Part shown: piece by piece, positions 22,621 to 35,554 of the stretch
How positions within the stretch are numbered: position 1 is the stretch's first letter
Layout of the letters: the number at the start of each line of letters is the position of its first letter
Assembly (NCBI GenBank): GCA_964017155.1
Contig: OZ024861.1
Coordinates: 30,737,976-30,801,975 of the forward strand
Source: Oasisia sp. SBJ-2009
Lineage: Eukaryota; Annelida; Polychaeta; Sabellida; Siboglinidae
Length of the DNA stretch: 64,000 nt
Direction of reading: 5' to 3'
Notes under the pieces: model-generated
What the model was told of the DNA's origin: nothing
The model's database searches: none
The model's input: the letters and a program-made list of their open reading frames with translations, nothing else
Position numbers and translations under genes: made by a program

Positions 22621-24230
22621 ACCAAATTTTTCTTCCGACAAATAATTCAAAAGAATATTCCCTGATAGCAGTCACTATAAGAAGTATAATGGTAGTTGTT
22701 TCATGTGTTTAAGTGAAATATTAAGCAAACTACAGATGTTTAAAGTTACATATTTTATGACATGTTCTTATGGTTTGCTAATATGTGTAATTTTACTTAT
22801 AAACCACACACATTGTTTTCCTGTTTTGCCCTGGTCATAATCACTAATTTAAGTGTAACTGTGCTTGTTTCATGTATGAAATATTAAGGAAACTGCAATG
22901 TTATGAAATTTCTAATTAAAAAACAATTCCACAAATTTTCTGACAGATTTTAACTTGCCATTAAATCTTTAAAAATGCTTTCATTTTGTCTTCTGATAAT
23001 AGTAATTAATTAAAATGCAATGGTGCTGACTTCAATTACATAGATTAAATATTAATGAAACTGCAATTTTATTTTATTTAGAAATTGTTTTATTTGTTCT
23101 GAATATTTTCCTATTTTATTTTGTACCTAAATCACAAGAAGATTATTGTTTTTATTATACTGATTTTGTTGTAAACAATGATGAAGGCCAATACATACTT
23201 ATTTTTTTATTCAATTAATATATAAAGTATCATAATTTTTCAACAATATGTTGTACAAATTACATATATTCTCAAAATTAAATAATAATTTATGTAAAAC
23301 TGTCATCAAAGGATACCCCAATAACGACATACAAAGGTCACGTATAATATAATTTTATCAACATTAATGATCAATTATCATCAATTTTAATAAAACAAAT
23401 TGTATATTTAATGTAGCCTAACCAACACACAAAAGTATGAATAGTATACAAAAAAGGGAAATAATATAATAATACCAATAAACAAACTAATATAAATTAG
23501 CAACATTAAACATGGCACTAATTAATTAGTTTACACAGTTACGTGTGCAAGCATAAGTACTTTCTAACTATTAATAATAGTATTAATCAAAGACATCCGC
23601 TATCGATCACGTCGATATTGGAGTGCTTTGCATACCACAATGCATCGCGCGCACGGGGAACAAGGCAAAATGGCGATGTCTTTTGAGACAGCGGCCCCAT
23701 AAACGGACTTTGTGGCCATTTGTGCTATCAATTAGAAAGCCATCACTGTAATCATATTATCGTCCACACAATTCTTTACACTTCTGCGTATGAAGCATGT
23801 TGAAGCAACCTAAATAAATAGTCACAAAACATCATTAAACATCGGCCATTTTAATTGACTAATTACTACAACTGTTTATCGACGGATTATCATGATATTT
23901 TTACGATCACGTTCATTTATCTTTCTTCTTTAATTATAACTTTTCAAAATGGCCATACTCATTAACATAATCTCGCAGGTAATTTTGAAAGATGGGGCCT
24001 GTCAGCGTGATCCAACATGGCTGCAGACATAAACAATGAAAATTAAATACGACACCGAGAAGAATAAAATCATTAACCGCTCTCTAGTACCACCAAAAAA
24101 TCAGCTATCAGCATAGAATCATGGAGTTACATTATAACAACATGAAACAAATTAAAAACGAACAGGTGAGTTGCGTGATTATAAACTACGGCCACTAAAC
24201 CCGGAGCCCTGTCGCCCCATGTTGTCAGAA
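22621..24230. other. AT-rich, no gene seen
   Basis: Long AT-rich stretch with no convincing frame. A GC-richer patch at about 23590-23700 (ATCGCGCGCACGGGG, AAAATGGCGATG) resembles a promoter but has no coding frame after it that I can support. Confidence 0.4.
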
Positions 24231-25066
24231 GGGGTGGCAAATCGGCCTGACCTCCTTGTATGTGGGTCATCCATATCACTGACGCCAGACGACTGTCAGT
24301 GATATAGCCGTCTAGACATGTCGTGACATCACGGCTAGACTATGGTAATGGTGTCCTGTATGCATAGATATAAATAGAACACACCAGTAGAACAAGATCG
24401 CTGGGCCGCTATCAGTTGACACATGATACTTTGAAGTCAACATGGGCTGGTGACAGCCATGCTATTGTCAGGCAGAAAGCCACCGCAGTCCCTGTACGTA
24501 CATAGGACTGCACCAAGTTTTCTACATAATTATCATCTTATTTATTTACTGACATCAGTTGGGTACAATATGTTCAAACAGTTGCCTCACTAATATGCCT
24601 GTCTGAAACAAATCAACAGGCTTACAGTGTCTCACTGTGAGGGGTGGGTACAGCTTAGTACTATTTAATTTGTTATTCTAGCAGATCCACAATTGTTGTG
24701 GTGTTTTACAAACAAAAGTCATTTAAAAATCAACCAACTGAAGACCGTTCTCCAATTTCACAGATTAAAAAGCAGACCATGCAAAGTGGGTGAGAGAATA
24801 GGGAAAACAACAATAAAACAGAGCTGCCAACATTACTAACAATAACAGTAGTAGAAAAGGTAGAAAGGTAGAAAAGTAGTGATGTTAAGTCAACTAACTA
24901 ATTATACAGTGTCAATAGTAATAACAATAAATAAATAAAATTAGGCAAACTACAATAAAATAGCAGGGATGTCATAGTGAAGTAGCAAGCATGAACACAG
25001 TTTCCCTTTCATGTCCCCTAAACAGAATTAGTTTGGTAATTTCATGTATTGGTCAATTTGCACATA
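24231..25066. other. Repeat fragments, no gene seen
   Basis: Pieces at 24260-24480 resemble the 15360-15460 and 16600 repeats (TATCACTGACGCC, TATAAATAGAACACACCAGTAG). The rest is AT-rich. Confidence 0.4.
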
Positions 25067-26550
25067 ACTGCAATGTTTTAAAACTATTAATTTCCTAAAT
25101 TAATGGCTGTGGAACATAAATATGTTCGCAAAGACTATTATAGCCTAAGCTATTATATTGTATAACCAGTGGAAAGAGATTCCGGATCCTGTTTTCTACC
25201 GGTTGATACAGTTGTACGCTGCACAGAAAATAACCATACTTGCTACTTCAAAATGACTGTTGTAGCCAGCATGTCCCGAAATGGATTAACGTTGCTCAAA
25301 TCAGTGTCAACCACCGAACTGTCCAGTGTTTGGGTTCTATATAATCCGGGTCACAGTCCTTCCCCTAATGACGAAGCTGGAGGTTACAGCATATCCCACT
25401 GGATCATTATTCACATTGCCAAGGAACCACAGTGGCAACTATTTAGATCCGTACCTCAACCACAGAGTTAGATCATTAATCATTCCCCTATAGACTAGAG
25501 TGATAAGCTGGCCCGCTGCACTGAAGCCGCTGTGGACCACTGGCGATAATTCACTAGCACAGCCATAGCACGGCAGAAAGTGCCGTACTCAATAGAATAG
25601 AACTGGGGTAGGGATCTAAATATTGGTCACTGTGGTTCCTCGGCTATGTGAATAATGCTCCAGTGGGGTGGGTTGTAGCCTCCAGCTTATATAGTCATTA
25701 GGGGAAGGGTTGTGAGCTGGAAATGAGTTTAACCTGAGGTCAATATCCCAGGTTCTACTGGTGGCGTGTTCTATTTATATCTATGACCTCAACACAGTGA
25801 ACCAACTCAAAACATTCAACAGCTGGCCCTGCTGGCCTACTCCATAAATTAATCACGAGCTGACTTAACTAGGCCTAGGGCTAGGGGCACAACGACACAT
25901 ATCCAAGTAACACATTTCGTCTTAGCAGACTTTTTTTTACATTTATTACTTTGCTTAAAAGTTCTATTCTATTATCCTGCCAGTGAGTACAGCACTTTCT
26001 GCCTGGCAAGTAGATGGCAGCCAGTGATCCACAGCGGCTTCAATGCAGCGGCAGACCCAGCTCTTTATCTGTTGTAGTTATATATGAATGAGACAACGTC
26101 ACCTGTAACGTGTGTCTGTTTGCAAATTATTATATCCTGTATAAACGTGTCAACGACCGCAATGACCCAAAAGCCGATTGGCTCGTCAACAGGACTGGAA
26201 GAATATAATACGGCAACGCTCGAACAATGCGGCCATCATGCTTCGCCGGTCACCGCACCTGGCGTGCCTATCTCAAGGCGGTGCAGTAGGCGGTCGGAGA
26301 TGCCATACAGGCACAGAGTTCGATCATTAATCTTTCTCCTATATACTAGAGTAACAAGCTGGCCCGCTGCACTGAATCCGCTATGGACCACTGGCTGTCA
26401 TCTATTTGCCAGGCAGAAAGTGCTGTACTAAAAAAAAGTCTGCTAAGACGAAATTTGTAACTTAAATATGTGTCGTTGTGCCCCTAGCCCTAGGCCTAGT
26501 TAAGACAGCTCATGATTAATTTCTGGAGTAGGCCAGCAGGGCCAGCTGTT
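25067..26550. repeat. Right member of the inverted 1.5-kb block pair
   Basis: Reverse complement of 14600-16110, separated from it by about 9 kb that includes exon 1. The frames at 25169-25471 and 26084-26431 correspond to those on the minus strand at 15715-15945 and 14831-15091. The conserved reading frames reflect high nucleotide identity and have no recognised domain. Confidence 0.7.
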
Positions 26551-26646
26551 GAATGTTTTGAGTTGGTTCACTGAGTTGAGGTAGGGATCTAAATAGTTGT
26601 CACTGTGGTTCCTTGGCAATGTGAATAATGATCCAGTGGAATAGAT

Positions 26647-27131
26647 TTTTCTGGGGCAACTCGAAGCAGCCCTAACTGCAGCTGGGTGACAGCGCATTGT
26701 ATCAATGGCAGCAGTGGTTTACTGCTTGTATAAATTCTACGACTGTCCTCGTAATCATGAACATAAGGGTGCTTAGTTACATCTCAGTCTGCCAGTGTTA
26801 AATGCTAATTACTAAATATTGACAAATTAAATTGCTATTATTATTGAATAGTGTGTTACTTTGCATTTATTACAACTGTGTACAATCACATATACAGTGG
26901 TAATAAATGCAAATTAATTAACACATTATTTAATAATAATAGCAATTTAAATTGTGAATATTTAGTCATTAGCATTTAACACTGGCAGGCTGAGATGTAA
27001 CTAAGCACCCTTATGTTCATGATTACGAGGACAGTCGTAGAATTTATACAAGCAGTAAACCACTGCTGCCATTGATACAATGCGCTCTCACCCAGCTGCA
27101 GTTGGGGCTGCTTCGAGTTGCCCCAGAAAAT
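26647..27131. repeat. Near-perfect 485-bp palindrome
   Basis: Arms of about 235 bases, each beginning TTTTCTGGGGCAACTCGAAG outside, meet near 26885-26900 (TTACAACTGTGTACAATCAC). They are two facing copies of the inner end of the foldback arm. Confidence 0.8.
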
Positions 27132-27419
27132 CTATTCCACTGGATCATAGTGACAGTATGTATATCTTCATCAATATGGACATTATGGCCTTTTACTAAT
27201 ATGTGTCGGTCTATCAAAGTGGCGTGCTTATAAGATATTGACTAATTAATTAAATGATTATTAAATTATTTATTAATTTACATTTGTAACTTTCTATTAT
27301 TGTAGTTACGCACATTGCATAATAATATGGGTAATTATCTTCATAATCATGGACACTATGACCGTTTATTTTTGTGTTGGTCTATATACGGATATTGATT
27401 TACTTATTAATTTATTAGT

Positions 27420-30068
27420 ATTAATTCAATTCAAATTCAATTCAAAAAACTTTATTGTCCGTTTAAAAACATAATAAAAACGGAACGTTTTCTTCAATCA
27501 CACATAAAATGACAGTAATAAAAACATTGGTGAATCATATAGGGCCTACAGTTGTCAATACACAATAACATGATAGTAAGTGTAGTCACCACTAAAATAG
27601 GTAAAGTATAATAATAAATTACGTATAAAAATAGCTAGTAAGATAAATAAATAAGCATGTATAATTTCTTTAAAATGTGTCTCTGATAGGAGACAATAAC
27701 ATTAGTAATAACATAATACTAAAATTGATAAATAAATAAGATTAAATAAAGAGTTACCATAAGAATATGAGACACATAAAATGTAAACATTAATTGTGAC
27801 TCATCTTAACAAAAGCGGTCGGATGTCGGTAAATCAGATTTTCCGTAAATGCGGATTTTGTGAAAAAATCGGGCATTCGTCAATTTTGAGATTTTCCCTG
27901 AAAATGATTCTTTAGTATTCGTTTTTTCGATTGCCACACTTGTTATTATCTAACTAACTCTGTTTCGTGTATTTTAAAGACATTTGCGTAGAGCTGTGCT
28001 AAGTGTTCCGCTCCATTTCCATAAAACAAAGCCGAAAATGCCAGTAACTGCGCGCATTCTTTGCCGCTAATTTTGGGACGATCCCTATCATAACGGATAT
28101 CACCGCGTAGTTTAACGCGTCATCTGTCCATATATGGTCATATCTATGCTAATGTATGCATTCTCCGGCCTTCAGAAAGCTTGGAATAGACCCCCTGTTC
28201 CCTAAACGGGGTAAACAAACCGGGGTCACATGGTAGCAACAGCTACGGCAACCGTTCTCATTGGTCCAGCGTGGAACATTTGCATATCCGCATGCGTCAC
28301 TGCTGACCTAGTTAGCGAGCGAAGACGAAGGCGAAGCGAAAAATGGCTTCAGTGTGGCGAAGTTGTTAAACTCTGATGCAAGTGATCGGGCACAAATAGA
28401 TAGTTTGACTGAGGCGACCGGAGTACTTTTTGGAGGAAGTGATGAAAGCGTAGCGGACGATGACGAGGATTACAATTTTGCGAACTACATCACTGACGAA
28501 GACGAATATTGAATTCGACTTTCGTGAGAATGATTACGACACGGCACGGCTACGCAAGTCGCGCTGACCGATCCGTAGAGACGGTGTCAGATTCTCCGGA
28601 TGAGGAATTGGGAAAAGCAAATGCAATATCATGAAAATGATACTATCTTTGAGTTGTCCAAATTTCAGCCAGATATGTCCATCCTAACCAAGGCATAACA
28701 GCAGCAGAGTTTGTTCGCTTTTCTTAACAACGGAGGTAATTGCATAACATATTAATTAATCTGCAATTGTTTTTCTAATAAACATTTTGTCTTCATATTA
28801 ACACGATATCTTACGAATGACATTATCTTACAACATGCCAAGTTTCAAAAAGATCGGTCCATGGTAACTAAGGTACATTCCATGAAACGTAACAAATATT
28901 TTGCATCAACTTTGAAGGCCAGTTTCTTAATTTGAAGGTTTCTACCCCACACATGTTTGTCAAGCTATAGCTTCGGCTAGTATCAAGATATCTTCTAGCA
29001 TGATATATCATATGAAAGCAGATATTATGCTCTTTCCAGTGGTACTAATCACTCAATTTTGAAAATTACCGACATCCGACCGCTTTTGTTAAGATGAGTC
29101 ACAATTAATGACTCGTTGAAAACACAGCATTATCATTTAGCATTTAAAATTAAAATGGTAGAGGGTACAAACGATTTTTTGAAGAGGTTCTTTTTTGCTA
29201 ATGGAACTTTTAGACGTCTCCCTGGTGGCAGTTTCTTAAAGGCTTGATTCAGAGGATGGGCAGGATCATAGAGAATTGTGTGAATTTCATTTTCAGTGCA
29301 TCTTTATATAAGCTGGACAGCTGGTTTTGATCGTTGCCAATTAACTTGCTTGCTGTGTTAACTACGCGAGCAAGCTTTACTTTATTTTTTCCACTGACAT
29401 TGCCATACCATGTAATTACATTAAAAGAAAGAATGCTCTCTATCAAACTTCTGTAGACAAGTTGGAGAATGTGCTGGCTAACATCAAAGCTTTTCAACTT
29501 TCTCAGTAGAAAAGGTCGTTGTTGGGCTCTTTTGTATACATAATCGACATGTTCACAGAACGACAACCTCTCATCAAGCACAGTACCTAAATACTTAAAG
29601 CTCTTGACTATTTCAACTTCTTGATTATTTATCAATATCGGTTCCGGTGTCTGACTAATCCTTCCTCCTCCAAACATTAACTCCTTAGTTTTCGTTGTAT
29701 TCAGTTTAAGAAAGGTGGAGGTAAACTGAGAAGCTAACGCATCAATTTGGAGACGATACTTTAAAAAGAAATAATTCATCCTTAAGACGGTCTACAAGTG
29801 CCATGTCATCTGCGTATTTGATCACGGTAAGAAATGAGTTGTTACATGATATGTCATTCGTATCAATGGAAAAGAGAATTGGTGAAAGGACGCATCCCTG
29901 TGGATCTCCGGTATTTACTATAACCTCATCTGACAACACGGGATACCTGCTCAGAGAGCCGTTCAATCTGACGCGCTGTGGCCGATCACATAGAAACTGT
30001 CTAATCCATAGAATAAGGTCAGGATTTACCTCAAAGTCCAACAACTTCTTAATCAGAACATGTGGTTG
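27420..30068 (-). mobile_element. CR1/Rex1-like LINE, 5'-truncated, with nested TIR element
   Basis: The minus strand encodes a reverse transcriptase: FLCDRPQRVRLNG, TGDPQGCVLSPILFS and the catalytic KYADDMALV (30044-29770). A frameshift near 29760 is followed by LNTTKTKELMFGG, VKSFKYLGTVLDERLSF and LVYRSLIESILSFNVITWYG (to 29249). The 3' end is an AATAAAG followed by short TTGAATTGAATTTGAATTG repeats at 27425-27455. The 5' part of the element, including any endonuclease, is absent. A TIR element (27794-29104) lies in its 3' region. It is not capable of autonomous movement. Confidence 0.8.
27794..29104 (+). mobile_element. TIR DNA transposon flanked by TTAA
   Basis: Perfect inverted repeats of 39 bases beginning TTGTGACTCATCTTAAC sit inside TTAA on both sides (27790-27793 and 29105-29108). 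TTAA duplication points to the piggyBac or Kolobok groups. Inside, a promoter-like stretch with ATTGG (28260) and an octamer ATTTGCATA leads to ATGGCTTCAGTG at 28344. After an apparent 2-base insertion it continues as AKLLNSDASDRAQIDSLTEA and an Asp/Glu-rich tail ending NYITDEDEY, then stop (about 28512). That acidic N-terminus would fit a transposase start; the rest is missing. Confidence 0.7.
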
Positions 30069-30574
30069 TATACTACATAACTATAAAATGATATATCTTA
30101 CCACAACGTTTAAAAAAAACAAATTATGTGTTTATATAAATATATATTCATGGACATTGTGGCATTTTACAAAAACCGTTTCTATCTGTCGAGGTTAGCC
30201 GCTAGTTATCACGTATTAACTAATTTATTTATTTAATATTACATGACTAGTTAATATATATTTATTCTCATAATAAATGTGGTTATGCATACTTCATAAT
30301 ATGTATAAATATCTTCATATTTATGAACTCTGCTGGTCATGATTATAATGTGTTGGTCTGTTAACTTGGTGCACTACTTTTGTCTTAGATAATGTTAACT
30401 AATTAACTGAATCAATTAGTATCAATAAAATAATATTGCAAATTTATTATTCCATTCAATGCATTTCAAAACACTGCAAACAGTATTTTAATAGTTATAT
30501 AAATAACAACGTTATGCCATTTTAAAATCACTTTTATTCTTATATTTATCAACGGGAAACACACAAATTAATGA

Positions 30575-30805
30575 CCTCATTGCCAGTTTTTCTTTAGGTC
30601 CTGCACAATCCGCAACGTCGTCGAAAGAGCGTTGACCTCTGCCGTCATAGCATTCCATCCCCTTTTCTGTCCCTGTTCGACAAGGTTGATTTCAGTGGGC
30701 CTTGTAACAATTTTTATATTTGGGCATATGCTTGTATTAAGGCCATAATCTCAGCATGAGAAAGGTCCTTATAATTTCGCTGTTGTCTCACTGCTTCCAC
30801 CATGA
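30575..30805 (-). pseudogene. Myb/SANT-like domain remnant
   Basis: Minus-strand counterpart of 13315-13556, from the CACCATGAGGACT region to the KKNWQ segment, in the foldback arm that ends at 30909. It has frameshifts. Confidence 0.5.
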
Positions 30806-30996
30806 GGACTCTCAGAGCCACGCACCTAGTGCGGTCGCCCAGCTAGGTGACACCTAGGGAGATAGGGGTAATTTTACCGCCTAACTTGCGTGCGTGTCGT
30901 GCAACCGGCCACAGGCGCGGTGACCGGCGAAGCATGACGGCCGAATTGAGCGTTGACCTCTGCCGTCATAGCATTCCATTCCCTTTTCTGTCCCAG

Positions 30997-31516
30997 GGCC
31001 CAGTTTCATGAAGCCGTGTAACTTTACGCGCAATTACGCGGTCTACTGGTCGTAGCTAACAGCGAATAGACAACGCACTAGTGTACGGTCGGTTTCATGA
31101 GATCAATTTAGCATTCGCGCCACTAAGTCGCCGTAGCATTGACCCCCTCACGTCGTGGTGTGGAATCCCTGTATTTGTGCTGTGTCTGAACATCCTTTTT
31201 TCTTTCTAGCTGTGCCTTTGTCGTTCGTATAGCAAATGGGAAGCTATGATGAATGTAAAGGATATCCAGTGTATACATTAAAAATAATAATGTTGAGAGT
31301 GGGCGTGTCGGGAGCATACCGAACATTTTCAACTTCGGGAGCATACCGTAAATATTTCAACCAGCGTAAAGTTACGCCTACTAAAAACATGATGCAGCTA
31401 AGTGCAACTATGGAGCAGACTCATGAAACGCAACTAGTGTAACTTTACGACGTCTTAGGCTTACGACGAGTTATCGCCCGCTACGACGTCGTAAGTAGCC
31501 GCTATGAAACTGGCCC
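30997..31516 (+). mobile_element. Harbinger-type MITE, copy 3
   Basis: Same family as 8213-8720. It is inserted in the Myb/SANT remnant sequence at TCTGTCC|CTG|TTCGAC; the flanks are CAG (30994-30996) and CTG (31517-31519), a CWG target with one mismatch between the two sides. Confidence 0.8.
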
Positions 31517-33300
31517 CTGTTCGACAATGTTGATATGAATCGGCCTTAACATTTTCTCAGCAGGAGAAAGGTCCTTATAATTTCCCTGTTGTCTCACTGC
31601 TTCCACCATGAGGATTCTCAGAAATGAAATTAATTCTGGGAAGATTTGTTCTCAAAACGCAGAATCCGCGTATCGGTTATTCGTGCCGGTATTTCCTAGT
31701 TGAGCGGCGTCTGGGTGGCTGCTGTGCACCGCACCTAGTGCGGTCACCCAGCTAGGTGACACCTAGAGAGATAGCGGTAATTGTACCGCCTAACTTGCGT
31801 GCGTGTCATGCAATGGGCCTCAGTGGCCGGTTGCATGACACGCACCCAAGTTAGGCGGTAAAATTACCTCTAACTCTCTAGGTGTCACATAGCTGGGCGA
31901 CCGCATTGGGTGCGGTGCACAACAGCCACATAGATGCCGCCCAACTAGGAGATACCGGCACGAGTAACCGATAAGCGTATTGCTGCGTTTTGAGAACAAA
32001 TCTTCCCAGAATTCATTTCACCTCTGATAGTCCTCATGGTGGAAGCAGTGAGACAACAGCGAAATTATAAGGACCTTTCTCATGCTGAGATTATGGCCTT
32101 AATACAAGCATACGGCCAAATATAAAAATTGTTACAAGGCCGACTGAAATCAACCTTGTCGAACAGGGACAGAAAAGGGGATGGAATGCTGTGACGGCAG
32201 AGGTCAACGCTCTATCGACAACGTTGCGGAGTGTGGAGGAGCTAAAGAAAAACTGGCAACGAGCTCATTTGTGTGTTTTCTGTTGATAAATATTTGAATA
32301 AAAGTGAATTTAAAACGGCATAACGTTGTTATTTATATAACTATTAAAATAGTGTTTGCAGTGTTTTGAAATGCATTGAACGGAGTAATAAATTTGCAAT
32401 ATTATTGTATTCATACTAATTAATTCAGTTAATTAGTTAATATTATCTAAGACAAGAATAGCGCACCAAGTTAACAGATCAATACATTCTAATTAAAACA
32501 AGCAGAGTTAATAAATATGAAGATATTGATACATATTATGCAGTGTACATAACCACATTTATTACTAGAATAAATATATATATATTAATTAGTCATGTAG
32601 TAATAAATCAATAAATCAGTTAATAGGTGATAATTAGCGGGTAACCTCGACAGACAGAAACGGTTTTTGTAAAATGCCACAATGTCCATGAATATGTGTT
32701 TATATAAACATACAATTTGTAAAAAAAAAATTGTGGTAAGAGATATAAATTAATAGTTATGTAATATTAATAAATTAATCAATATTCGTATACAAACCAA
32801 CACAAAAACAAAAGGCAATAATGGCCATGATTATAAAGATAATTATACGTATTATTATGGAATGTGTATAACTACATTAATGGACATTAAAAAAAAATAA
32901 AAAAACATTTGATAATAATTTAATTAATTAGTCAATATTTTATAATAAGCACGCCACTTTGATAGTCCTACACATCTTAGTAAAAGGCCATAATGTCCAT
33001 ATTGATGAAGATATACATACTGTCACTATGAAGTATGTACAATCACATATACAGTGGTAATAAATGCAAATTAACAAATTATTTAATAATAATAGCAATT
33101 TAGTTTGTTAACATTTAATAATTAGCATTCAACACTGGCAAGCTGACATGTAATTAAACACCCGTATGTCCACGATTATGAGGACAGTCGTAGAATTTAC
33201 AAAAGCAGTAAACCACTGCTGCCATTGATATAACGCGCTGTGAGTCACCCAGCTGCAGTTGGGGCTGTTTCGAGTGGCCCCAGAAAATTCCGCCTAACTT
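31517..33300. mobile_element. Foldback fragments: arm end, then a new left arm
   Basis: 31517-31815 is the end of a right-type arm (AATTTCCCTGTTGTCTCACT ... TGCAATGGGCC). From 31826 a left-type arm begins (GGCCGGTTGCATGACACGC) and runs to a GTTTCGAGTGGCCCCAG end near 33290. It carries a Myb/SANT remnant at about 32035-32275 whose second half reads LVEQGQKRGWNAVTAEVNAL, then LRSVEELKKNWQ. Confidence 0.7.
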
Positions 33301-33494
33301 GCGACATAACCCAGCTGGGTGTGTGTCATGCACCCGCTCCTACTGGCTATTTGTCACCGAGGTGTTATTTACCCTAACTTGGGTGTGATTTGGACTTAGG
33401 TGTGTGTCATGCACCTGGCCACAGGCGCGGTGACCGGCGAAGCATGACGGCCGAATTGCTCGAGCCAAGGCCCGTTGGCTTGGCGTATTATATT

Positions 33495-33740
33495 CTTCCA
33501 ACAATCGTGTTGACGATCCAATCGGCTGGTTGCCCATGAAGTACCGCATTGATTACAAACTACTCGTCATTGTGTTTCGTTTTCTACACGATCGAACGCC
33601 AGACATGCATGACTGTACATTTAAAAATATTAATCTGCCAACTTGCATACCAGGTCCGATCTGCGTCAAAGCTGTTGTTGACACATTTATACAGGATTTA
33701 TTCAATGATTCTATAGCTTTTAAGCTAAACGATACTTGAT
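33495..33740 (+). pseudogene. LINE C-terminal fragment, composite copy 1
   Basis: Encodes LPMKYRIDYKLLVIVFRFLH followed by DRTPDMHD, resembling the LPV..RIDYK.L.L.YK.LH segment at the end of many CR1-type polymerases. The same fragment recurs at 35990-36225 and 45445-45630, each between a GGTGACCGGCGAAGCATGACG module and a (GT)n(TA)n tract, so it travels as part of a composite repeat. Confidence 0.55.
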
Positions 33741-34123
33741 ATAATCAGTGGTACTCAGTTCTCGTACTGGAGATATGCATAAGTGAACATTTTGAAATAC
33801 TAAAATGCATCTGCCAAGTTGCATACCGCTCCACTGTGTTCTTCAAGTCAGAATGTAGGTCTGCTGCGTCATTGCTTTTAATGACATATTTATACAAAAT
33901 ATAATGGTCGGCAAAAAGCCGGAAGGTAGAGCTGACGTCGTCTCACTAATATATATCTACAACATATAAAGAGCTGGGTAAAGTATTGTCTCAATGCTCG
34001 TTCCAAGAGGCATACTTCCCTTTGAAATGTCTGTCTAGTGCAAATGTTGACGTTGATTTATGATTAAAAATGTTCAATGCAGGAGTGCCCGATCCGTAGT
34101 TCACAAAGGTAGATTTGTACGTA

Positions 34124-34124
<1 letters not shown>

Positions 34125-34184
<60 letters not shown>

Positions 34185-34217
34185 ATGTGTGTGTGTGTGG
34201 TGTGGTGTGTGTGTGTG

Positions 34218-34256
<39 letters not shown>
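34125..34256. repeat. (GT)n(TA)n microsatellite, composite copy 1
   Basis: GT repeats to about 34217 with a few interruptions, then TA repeats to 34256. Confidence 0.95.
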
Positions 34257-34261
<5 letters not shown>

Positions 34262-35074
34262 GTATAATATAATAAGTAACCTGAGAAAATACCACGACTA
34301 GCAGCAAGACTAGCAAAGATAATCTTTATTCTGTCGGGAATACAGTGTACAATTGTGTAGGATCTCGTCAACTACGCTCGAAACGGATAGAAAGAAAATC
34401 AATTACGTTTTGTAAAAATTGTTGGATTCTAAGTCACCCTGTGGCAGCCAAAGCTCTAACCAATTAAACGATACTAAAATACGTATAATTTACACCAATA
34501 TGAAATGAAAATGAAATTTAAACAAATGCAGTTCCCCGTTAATAATAGATTAAAACTCAACTACAGATCAACCGTTCAAATGGTGACTCAAGCAGGACAC
34601 CTAGCATCTATATTCCCAAGGGAATATTCTTCTAATCCTGTTGACGAGCCAATCGAAAAGCAAAGATAGCTACCATTGTGTTATAAAATGTCCGACTTAA
34701 ACATTATTTATGATTTTCAAACAAATCTTATTTCACAAGTACTATTTCTTTTACTTACATCGACGCTAATTACGTCAACCCCAGGCAGCAGTACCCTGAC
34801 TGATCCACTTGCAAAACTCTGAATTGAAGCTCAGCTAATGAAATCGCTCATCAGCAGTATAGCTGCCATGTGATATAATTTGGGGTGATTTCGGCCCCAC
34901 AAACGAAAGACGAAATAACGAAATAACCAAAGACGAAATAACGTTTATGCGAACAATTCGGTGTCCGCCGAACAGGCACTATGAGGCTTGATGGCGCAGC
35001 TTGACTATTGTTATTAGTCACAAAATGTCGATAAGTGTACCGCGTACGGCGAACACGTGACATGAAAACAACAG
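34257..35074 (-). repeat. Repeated block E, copy 1
   Basis: Reverse complement of 12078-12948. It contains the tRNA-like segment at about 34430-34480 (minus strand: TTGGTTAGAGCTTTGGCTGC and a degenerate box B) and a GACGAAATAACG direct repeat (34908-34942). Confidence 0.75.
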
Positions 35075-35554
35075 GGGCCAGTTTCATAGCGGCTACTTAC
35101 GACGTCGTAGCGGGCGATAACTCGTCGAAAATCTAAGACGTCGTAAATTTACACTAGTTGCGTTTCATGAGTCTGTTCCATAGTTGCACTTAGCTGCACC
35201 ATGCATTTAGTAGGCGTAACTTTACGCTGGTTGATATATTTACGGTATGCTCCCGACACGCCCACTCTCAACATTATTATGTTTAATGTATACACTGGAT
35301 ATCCTTTACATTCATCATAGCTTCCCTTTTGCTATACGAACGACAAAGGCACAGCTAGAAAGAAAAAAGGATGTTCAGACACAACACAAATACAGGGATT
35401 CCCCACCGCGACGTAAGGGGGTCAATTCTAGTGGCGCCAATACTAAATTGAACTCATAAAACCGGCTGTAAGCTGCATTGACTATTCGCTGTTAGCTGCG
35501 ACCAGTAGACCGCGTAATTGCGCGTAGAGTTACACGGCTTCATGAAACTGGGCC
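35075..35554 (-). mobile_element. Harbinger-type MITE, copy 4
   Basis: Flanked by CAG (35072-35074) and CTG (35555-35557). Same left flank as the copies at 11578 and 49875. Small internal deletions compared with the 508-base form. Confidence 0.8.

Larger units (their letters stand above)
27148..30909 (-). mobile_element. Foldback element arm interrupted by a LINE
   Basis: Matches the right arm type (10031-11573 and 37020-38622): starts CATAGTGACAGTATG, ends with TAATTTTACCGCC and GTCGTGCAACCGGCC at 30909. A LINE at 27420-30068 splits it in the AT-rich middle, at a site that is intact at about 14040-14060. Confidence 0.75.

Noticed and set aside
25169..25471. 100-codon frame also found inverted at 15715-15945
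   Set aside because: The repetition is explained by the inverted block; there is no recognisable domain, and the block is full of hairpins and repeats.
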